From: Anaerolineae bacterium | GTDB lineage: Bacteria; Chloroflexota; Anaerolineae; UBA4142 | Length of the DNA: 5,137 nucleotides | Assembly: GCA_027457205.1 (NCBI GenBank) | Contig: DAIDTM010000032.1 | Span: forward strand, 1-5,137 | Direction: 5' to 3' | Part shown: in pieces, positions 1-3,917 of the stretch | Layout of the letters: every line of letters begins with the position of its first letter | Numbering within the stretch: position 1 is the first letter of the stretch | Position numbers and translations under genes: made by a program | Notes under the pieces: generated by a model | The model's input: only the letters and a program-made list of their open reading frames with translations | Told to the model about the DNA's origin: nothing | The model's database searches: none

Positions 1-675
1 GTAACCGCGCGCGATCAAGCCGCGCACTTCGTCGACCAGCCCCGCCGCGATCATCTGATCGACGCGCGCGTTGATGCGCCGATAGAGTTCTTCGCGCGGC
101 AGCGTCAACCCAATTCGCAGCACGCGATAGTTCGGCGCGTCGCGCGTTTGCTGCGCGCTGATCGGCGCGCCGGTCGTCTCGCACACTTCGATCGCGCGGA
201 CTACGCGCCGCTTGTTGCGCGGATCGATCTTCGCCGCGGCAGCCGGGTCAAGTTGCTGCAGGCGCGCGTACAACGCTGCCGCGTCCTCGCGGGCGAGCTC
301 CGCGCGCCGCGCGTGGTTCGGGGCGACGCGCGGAATCACCAAGCCGTCCAAGACGGCGCGGACATACAGTCCGCTTCCTCCCACTAGGAACGGCACGCGC
401 CCGCGCGCGTGGATGTCGGCAATCGCCGTGTAGGCAAGATACTGGTACTCGGACAGCGTGAACGACTCGTCCGGATTCACGATGTCGAGCAGATGATGGC
501 GCACGCGGCGCTGTTCGTCCGCGGTTGGCTTCGCCGTACCAATGTCCATTCCGCGGTACACCTGCCGCGAATCGACGGAGACAATCTCGCCGCGAAATTC
601 TTCCGCCAGTTTGATCGACAGCGCGGTCTTGCCAACCGCCGTGGGACCGAGAATGGCGATAAGTGATTGTTCCAT
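1..675 (-). CDS. miaA: tRNA dimethylallyltransferase MiaA, N-terminal 225 codons (partial)
   Basis: MiaA transfers a dimethylallyl group from DMAPP to N6 of A37 in cytosolic tRNAs that read codons beginning with U. The translated sequence shows the P-loop GPTAVGKT at residues 10-17. The family signature DSRQVYRGMDIGTAKP follows at 35-50 and includes the catalytic Asp35. GGSGLY is at 99-104, and the DPRNKRRVVRAIEV block is at 151-164. The ATG at 675 places the P-loop exactly where the family has it, so this start is well supported, although no Shine-Dalgarno sequence is visible because the upstream bases belong to a GTTTCA/TGAAAC repeat array. The family is about 300-315 residues long, so roughly the last quarter lies beyond the left edge. 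The gene is 86 bp downstream of the yraN stop and is probably cotranscribed with it. The linker around residues 116-145 seems a few residues shorter than I expect for the family, which is a weak impression. Identification is very secure. Confidence 0.96.
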   Translation of the reverse strand, partial: MEQSLIAILGPTAVGKTALSIKLAEEFRGEIVSVDSRQVYRGMDIGTAKPTADEQRRVRHHLLDIVNPDESFTLSEYQYLAYTAIADIHARGRVPFLVGGSGLYVRAVLDGLVIPRVAPNHARRAELAREDAAALYARLQQLDPAAAAKIDPRNKRRVVRAIEVCETTGAPISAQQTRDAPNYRVLRIGLTLPREELYRRINARVDQMIAAGLVDEVRGLIARGY

Positions 676-676
676 C

Positions 677-756
677 GGGTTTCAGATTGTTTCAGATTGT
701 TTCAAATCGTTCACAACCTGAAACCCTATGAAACTATATCGAACAATTTGAAACAA
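677..756. repeat. 10-bp-period inverted repeat array (GTTTCA / TGAAAC) in the yraN-miaA spacer
   Basis: On the plus strand GTTTCA occurs at 679, 689 and 699, with a degenerate GTTCAC at 709. The motif then flips to TGAAAC at 719, 729 and 749, with a degenerate TCGAAC at 739. All eight units are spaced exactly 10 bp apart. Two inverted pairs stand out. One is GGGTTTCAG at 677-685 with CTGAAACCC at 718-726 (9 bp, perfect). The other is 697-712 with 741-756 (16 bp, one mismatch on the plus strand that becomes a G-U pair in the minus-strand transcript). The array fills nearly the whole 86-bp gap and ends one base before the miaA start codon, so it would form the miaA leader in a yraN-miaA transcript. 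It is too short in unit length and spacing to be CRISPR. Its role is unknown. Confidence 0.85.
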
Positions 757-761
757 GAGTC

Positions 762-1142
762 TCATTCCACTGCGCCTTTGATGACATCCATCCGCGCGAC
801 GCGCCCCGCGCGATCAAGTTCAATCGCGACCAGATCGACGCGCCAAGCGCGATCGGCATACTCGTCGTGCGCGTCCAAGAATTCTTGCGCGACCGTGAGG
901 AGCCGCGCGCGCTTGCGCGGCGTCAACGATTCTTCGGGCGAGCCGAGCGCGTCGCCGCGCCGCGTGCGCACCTCAATGAACGCGAGACCGTCCGCGTCTT
1001 CGGCAATCAAGTCCATCTCGCCGACGCGCGTGGGGCTGCGCCAGTTGCGCGCGAGGATTTTGTAGCCGCGCTGCTCGAGGAACATCGCCGCGACGCGCTC
1101 GCCCGAGTCGCCCAGGTTTTTTCGTGCGCGAGTGGTCTTCAT
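762..1142 (-). CDS. yraN: YraN / UPF0102 family nuclease-like protein
   Basis: This is a 126-residue protein, the usual length for the UPF0102 (YraN) family. Members have a restriction-endonuclease-like fold, and their biological role is poorly established. The conserved pieces are present in order: GDSGERVAAMFLEQRGYKIL at 11-30, GEMDLIA at 41-47, FIEVRTRR at 55-62, the SPEESLTPRKRARL block at 68-81, and RVDLVAI at 101-107. Asp44 and the Glu57-x-Arg59 triplet sit where the PD-(D/E)XK metal-binding and basic residues are expected, with Arg in place of Lys. The ATG at 1142 gives the standard N-terminus. I see no clear Shine-Dalgarno sequence before it, because the upstream DNA is the GGATGAA repeat array. 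The gene lies 65 bp downstream of the TPR-like unit and 86 bp upstream of miaA, all on the same strand. It is flanked on both sides by repeat arrays. Family assignment is secure; function is not. Confidence 0.94.
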   Translation of the reverse strand: MKTTRARKNLGDSGERVAAMFLEQRGYKILARNWRSPTRVGEMDLIAEDADGLAFIEVRTRRGDALGSPEESLTPRKRARLLTVAQEFLDAHDEYADRAWRVDLVAIELDRAGRVARMDVIKGAVE

Positions 1143-1147
1143 AGTTC

Positions 1148-1230
1148 AAAGGATGAAGGCGGTAGGATGAAGGATGAAAATCTCTCTTTGCATCCTTGCT
1201 TCATCCTTCATCCCTCATCCTTCATCCTTT
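1148..1230. repeat. 7-bp-period inverted repeat array (GGATGAA / TTCATCC)
   Basis: On the plus strand GGATGAA occurs at 1151, 1165 and 1172, with a degenerate heptamer GGCGGTA at 1158. After a 21-base loop (1179-1199), TTCATCC occurs at 1200, 1207 and 1221, with CTCATCC at 1214; an extra TGCATCC lies inside the loop at 1189. The two 31-bp arms, 1148-1178 and 1200-1230, are reverse complements with 27 of 31 positions matching. The four mismatches sit together around 1160-1164. The array fills the gap between the TPR-like unit and yraN, and its right arm supplies the last codons (MKDEG) and the TGA stop of that unit. A long stem-loop could form in transcripts of either strand. No run of T follows it on the minus strand, so it is not a classical intrinsic terminator. 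Confidence 0.85.
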
Positions 1231-1630
1231 CCAATATCCTCTCCGCCTCATCCAGCGCGGGTTTGTAGCAATGCGGCGGACCGTCACACCACGCGCGCTC
1301 TTTGGCGATTTCCGCGTGCTGGCGCGCCGAAGCACGATTGCCCGCATCCAACGCGAGGAGAGCGAGAAAATTGTGAATCTCCGCTTGCTTCAAGCGATAC
1401 TCACAGCGGTCAGCGATAGCAAGCGCTTCTTCCGCGTGCGATTGCGCTTCCTGCGCGTTGCCGCGCGCGCGATGCCACCGCGCCCACGCGAGCAAAATGT
1501 CTGGCTCCAATTCTACGAGATTGATGCGGCGACAACGTGTGAGCGCTTCAGTGAGGTGTGTGACGGCGGCGTTCAGGTCTTTACCTTCCATCACTAGTGC
1601 TACAATTCTACGCCAAGTCAGTATCTCCAA
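1208..1630 (-). CDS. TPR-like C-terminal fragment of a STAND protein (possible remnant or split sensor)
   Basis: This open unit has 140 codons counted from a TTG at 1630, or 127 from the first ATG at 1591. Neither start has a visible Shine-Dalgarno sequence, so independent translation is doubtful. From the TTG it holds about three helix-turn-helix TPR-like units, near residues 8-33, 46-77 (LLAWARWHRARGNAQEAQSH) and 84-114 (AEIHNFLALLALDAGNRASA). It ends with a CDGPPHCYKPALDEAERIL segment. From memory of the family, this ending is typical of the C-terminus of NB-ARC-TPR STAND proteins, where the repeats sense the ligand. The unit is in the same reading frame as the 705-residue STAND protein just upstream, separated only by its TAG stop and one Ser codon. 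The last five residues come from the GGATGAA repeat array. Most likely it is the surviving tail of the ancestral TPR domain. It could also be a separately translated sensor, or be reached by readthrough of the TAG. Confidence 0.6.
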   Translation of the reverse strand: MEILTWRRIVALVMEGKDLNAAVTHLTEALTRCRRINLVELEPDILLAWARWHRARGNAQEAQSHAEEALAIADRCEYRLKQAEIHNFLALLALDAGNRASARQHAEIAKERAWCDGPPHCYKPALDEAERILERMKDEG

Positions 1631-2390
1631 GGACTACTTTGAGACGCGCAGTCCTTTTATTTCAGCGCTTCGCCAGAGACTCCGCATCAATTTACTGTAG
1701 CCATTTTCGTCAAACAGATCGACGTATTGCCATTTACGCACGCGTTCTGGAACATCGCATTTCTCAAGTCTGAGAGGAATTAGAAAGATAGCACCTTCGG
1801 GTTGTTCATCAGCCACATCCAAAGCAAATTTGATCTCTTTCTGAACATAGCCAACTTTGGTAGTTGAGGTGCGGGATAGACAAACAAGTACTATATCAGA
1901 GGCTTGTACCGCTTTCGGAATTTCTTGCTGCCAGTCCATACCAGGCAACAAATCTTCTTCATCAAGCCATGGTTCAATACCTTCCGCGCCCAATCGCCGA
2001 TAAAGATCACGCACAGCAACTTTGTCTTCATGTGCATGACACAAGAATACACGTAAGGAACGCGATGTCTTGGGCTTGATAGGCGTTTCAGAAAAGTATT
2101 CTTGAACATGGAGTTGGGACTTTTCCCTATCGGTTGCAAGATCGTACAAATATCGGCGGAGTACAACGTGCATATTGTACATGTCGGTATTGGGATCGCG
2201 CGTGTATAAACCTCTCTCCTGCAAGACTGATAGGACTTGAGCAAGTTCGGCCTCGTTCCGAAAATCTTTCCCAAATTGAGTTTTGAGTGATCCCCAAGTG
2301 AGGGCATTGGGAATCAATGCAACTTGTCGGATTAGGTTTTTCTCGCGTATTGGAAGACTGTTATATGCGACATCGAGGATATGATGCTGA
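1590..2390. other. Low-GC block inside the STAND locus, probable recombined segment
   Basis: Hand counts give 43% GC for 1681-1920, against 62% for 2401-2640 on one side and 62% for 1321-1500 on the other. CGCG words, which are dense in both flanks, are rare between about 1590 and 2390. The block encodes residues from about 455 to the end of the STAND protein, that is the winged helix and the second TIR, plus the first dozen or so codons of the TPR-like unit. The edges are gradual and were judged by eye to within tens of bases. No flanking direct repeats or transposase fragments were seen. The first part of the STAND gene (about 3160-3560) is also somewhat low, near 50-55%. Confidence 0.55.
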
Positions 2391-3751
2391 CGCTGGACGA
2401 GGTCGGCGTGAACGTCGTGACGGGGCGCGGCGGCAATATCGCCAGGCGTGCGCGTGTCGCGCGCAATTAATCCCGAAAGCAGGCGCAGACTCAACGGATG
2501 ATTGCCATACGCCTCGCACACGGTCGCGATCTCGGCAGGCGTGCCCTTCGTCACACCTTGCGCGCGCATAAACGCAATGGCATCTTCGCGTCCCAACTCT
2601 TTCAATTCGCGATCAAGAACACCCGCGAGCGGATTGCCCGCGCGGTCTTCGAGATCGCTCACCATCAGCCGCGATGTGAGTAGCACTTTGGCGCGCGTCG
2701 TTCCTGTCGCAATGTCTTTCAACAACCGCGCGGCGTCAGGTTCAACGCACGCTTGCGCCTCACGCCATGATTCGGTCGCATCGTCGCGCAGGTACGCCGC
2801 GTCGAGCCGCGCATACGCGCGCAGTTGCCGTTCGAATCCGTCAAGGACAAAGAGCACGCGTTTGCTCTGCAACTCGCGGCGCAATTCGAGCGCGCGGTCA
2901 TAGGTTGTCGGCAAACGCGCCGCATCAATGTCGTGACCGCTGACGTACTTCAACGCCTCGTCAACAAATTTCGCGAACGACGCTTCACCCTCGTAGAACG
3001 ACCACCACATGACGCCGATCTGTCCTATGCCCGTGACAGGAGAGGGGAGAACGTCTTGTTTCAACCAATACCACGCGAGAGTGGATTTTCCCATGCCGCC
3101 CATCGCGACAAGCGAGAAGATGGGACGTGCATCGTCAGTGAGCCACGCGGTAAGTTCAGCACGTTCATGTATACGACCAGTGAAGTTGGATTGGAGGGCG
3201 TAGGGGTGGACTAGGTTTGGTTGGATGGTTGGTACTTGATTGGTTGCACGATCGAGCGAAGGGAGATAACGTGATTTACCGAGCGGCGCAACAGGGATTG
3301 CAGGCTGATTCGTGAGACGACGATAAAGGGATTCGTAGCCAGGATCATCGCCAACGAAATAGTACGTAGTTGGTTGCAATGGGATTGGAATATAGTTTGT
3401 ATCCGCGCGATCAAAGACAATCGGGATGAATTTCGTATTCACGCTACCCGCATTGTAGAGGTACGAATAGATGATCGAGGATTCCCACATCACGCCGAGA
3501 CCCTTGCCTGCGTCTTCTCTCATCACGCGTCGAAGATACGTCTCAGTGCAAACGAGCAGCACGAATTTCGCGTCCCGAATCTGCTTTTCCATCCAGAGTT
3601 GCCAGCCGTCTGGCGGCGCGGTCTGATACTGATCGACCATCGCGTCGATGCCATCCGCGCGCAGGCGGTCGGCAAGCGCGAGCACGCGCGCTTCGTGTTG
3701 CGCCGAGTCGTGGCTATAGCTGATGAAAACGCTCATAGGGTCGTCGGGCAT
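1634..3751 (-). CDS. SEFIR/TIR - NB-ARC - winged helix - TIR STAND protein, putative immune sensor
   Basis: This is a 705-residue cytosolic STAND NTPase. Residues 7-115 form a SEFIR-type TIR domain: VFISYSHDSAQHEARVLALA, then PPDGWQLWMEKQI, VLLVCTETYLRR, and GLGVMWESS with Glu90 as the likely catalytic glutamate. NB-ARC covers about 188-450. It has FTGRIHERAEL, Walker A GGMGKST at 218-224, Walker B VLFVLDGFE near 299-307, KVLLTSR at 355-361 and a GLPL-like GNHPLSL at 416-422. A winged helix (about 455-540) carries an MHD-like MH at 527-528 with Val instead of Asp. A second, different TIR (TIR_2 type) spans 566-692: VFLCHAHEDK, a BB-loop-like DEEDLLPGMDW, VLVCLSR, and YVQKEI with Glu639 as the probable catalytic residue. 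The start at 3751 follows GGAGGG by 6 bases. Bacterial TIR and SEFIR domains are known to consume NAD+ in antiphage defence, and NB-ARC controls activation; this role is inferred here. The usual TPR sensor is missing from the C-terminus and persists in part as the in-frame unit just downstream. Confidence 0.93.
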   Translation of the reverse strand: MPDDPMSVFISYSHDSAQHEARVLALADRLRADGIDAMVDQYQTAPPDGWQLWMEKQIRDAKFVLLVCTETYLRRVMREDAGKGLGVMWESSIIYSYLYNAGSVNTKFIPIVFDRADTNYIPIPLQPTTYYFVGDDPGYESLYRRLTNQPAIPVAPLGKSRYLPSLDRATNQVPTIQPNLVHPYALQSNFTGRIHERAELTAWLTDDARPIFSLVAMGGMGKSTLAWYWLKQDVLPSPVTGIGQIGVMWWSFYEGEASFAKFVDEALKYVSGHDIDAARLPTTYDRALELRRELQSKRVLFVLDGFERQLRAYARLDAAYLRDDATESWREAQACVEPDAARLLKDIATGTTRAKVLLTSRLMVSDLEDRAGNPLAGVLDRELKELGREDAIAFMRAQGVTKGTPAEIATVCEAYGNHPLSLRLLSGLIARDTRTPGDIAAAPRHDVHADLVQRQHHILDVAYNSLPIREKNLIRQVALIPNALTWGSLKTQFGKDFRNEAELAQVLSVLQERGLYTRDPNTDMYNMHVVLRRYLYDLATDREKSQLHVQEYFSETPIKPKTSRSLRVFLCHAHEDKVAVRDLYRRLGAEGIEPWLDEEDLLPGMDWQQEIPKAVQASDIVLVCLSRTSTTKVGYVQKEIKFALDVADEQPEGAIFLIPLRLEKCDVPERVRKWQYVDLFDENGYSKLMRSLWRSAEIKGLRVSK

Positions 3752-3757
3752 CGTCGT

Positions 3758-3763
3758 CCCTCC
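3758..3763 (-). promoter_or_regulatory. Shine-Dalgarno site of the STAND gene
   Basis: The minus strand reads GGAGGG, then six bases (ACGACG), then the ATG at 3751. This strong site decides for the ATG at 3751 rather than the internal ATG at 3736 (Met6), even though the SEFIR domain begins only at about residue 7. Confidence 0.8.
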
Positions 3764-3811
3764 GATGGCGGTTCGCGCGTCCAGCAGTCTGTGGATCGAT
3801 GACCTATTTTC

Positions 3812-3840
3812 ATTTTACTTCGAGAGGCGGGGAATTGCAA
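3812..3840 (-). promoter_or_regulatory. Predicted sigma-70-like promoter of the STAND gene
   Basis: Read on the minus strand, TTGCAA (-35, 3840-3835) is followed by a 17-bp spacer and TAAAAT (-10, 3817-3812). The -10 box matches the consensus at 5 of 6 positions and the -35 box at 4 of 6. Transcription would begin near 3805, giving a leader of about 54 bases before the ATG at 3751. The assignment rests on motif and spacing only. Confidence 0.55.
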
Positions 3841-3848
3841 CTGTTGGT

Positions 3849-3877
3849 TTGACGCAGCACTTGATGCCGGATAGAAT
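3849..3877 (+). promoter_or_regulatory. Predicted sigma-70-like promoter of the MFS exporter gene
   Basis: TTGACG (3849-3854) and TAGAAT (3872-3877) are separated by exactly 17 bp, and each box matches its consensus at 5 of 6 positions. The start point would be near 3884, about 34 bases before the GTG start of the exporter. That excludes the in-frame ATG codons at 3864 and 3876 as starts, since they lie at or upstream of the -10 box. Confidence 0.65.
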
Positions 3878-3908
3878 GCGCGCAAGAAATCTGACCTGCT
3901 TCGCATTC

Positions 3909-3913
3909 GGAGG
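3909..3913 (+). promoter_or_regulatory. Shine-Dalgarno site of the MFS exporter gene
   Basis: GGAGG lies four bases upstream of the GTG at 3918. The spacing is slightly short but workable. It supports this GTG as the start codon over the upstream in-frame ATG codons at 3864 and 3876. Confidence 0.7.
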
Positions 3914-3917
3914 ACTT

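Noticed and set aside
677..756. Possible CRISPR array
   Set aside because: The repeat units are about 6-10 bp at a 10-bp step, they invert at the midpoint, and there are no unique spacers or cas genes.
1148..1230. Possible intrinsic terminator after the TPR unit
   Set aside because: The stem is long but AT/GC mixed, and no T tract follows it on the minus strand. The structure is explained by inverted heptamer repeats.
867..1268. Plus-strand open frames across yraN and the heptamer array
   Set aside because: They are antisense to the well-conserved yraN and read through the GGATGAA repeats, with no recognisable domain.
1891..2307. 138-codon minus-strand frame within the second TIR region
   Set aside because: It overlaps the STAND frame on the same strand in a different register, and only the STAND register shows winged-helix and TIR motifs.
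1590..2390. Low-GC block as an insertion sequence or mobile gene cassette
   Set aside because: No transposase, terminal inverted repeats or target duplication were found, and the block keeps the STAND frame open, so a homologous domain swap fits better.
3374..3802. 142-codon open frame on the plus strand opposite the SEFIR domain
   Set aside because: It is wholly antisense to a domain with clear conserved motifs, its translation resembles no family I know, and it has no plausible ribosome binding site. It is an artefact of codon bias.
3864..3917. Upstream in-frame ATG codons (3864 and 3876) as the start of the MFS protein
   Set aside because: They fall within or upstream of the predicted -10 box TAGAAT and lack a ribosome binding site, whereas the GTG at 3918 follows GGAGG and gives the normal family N-terminus.
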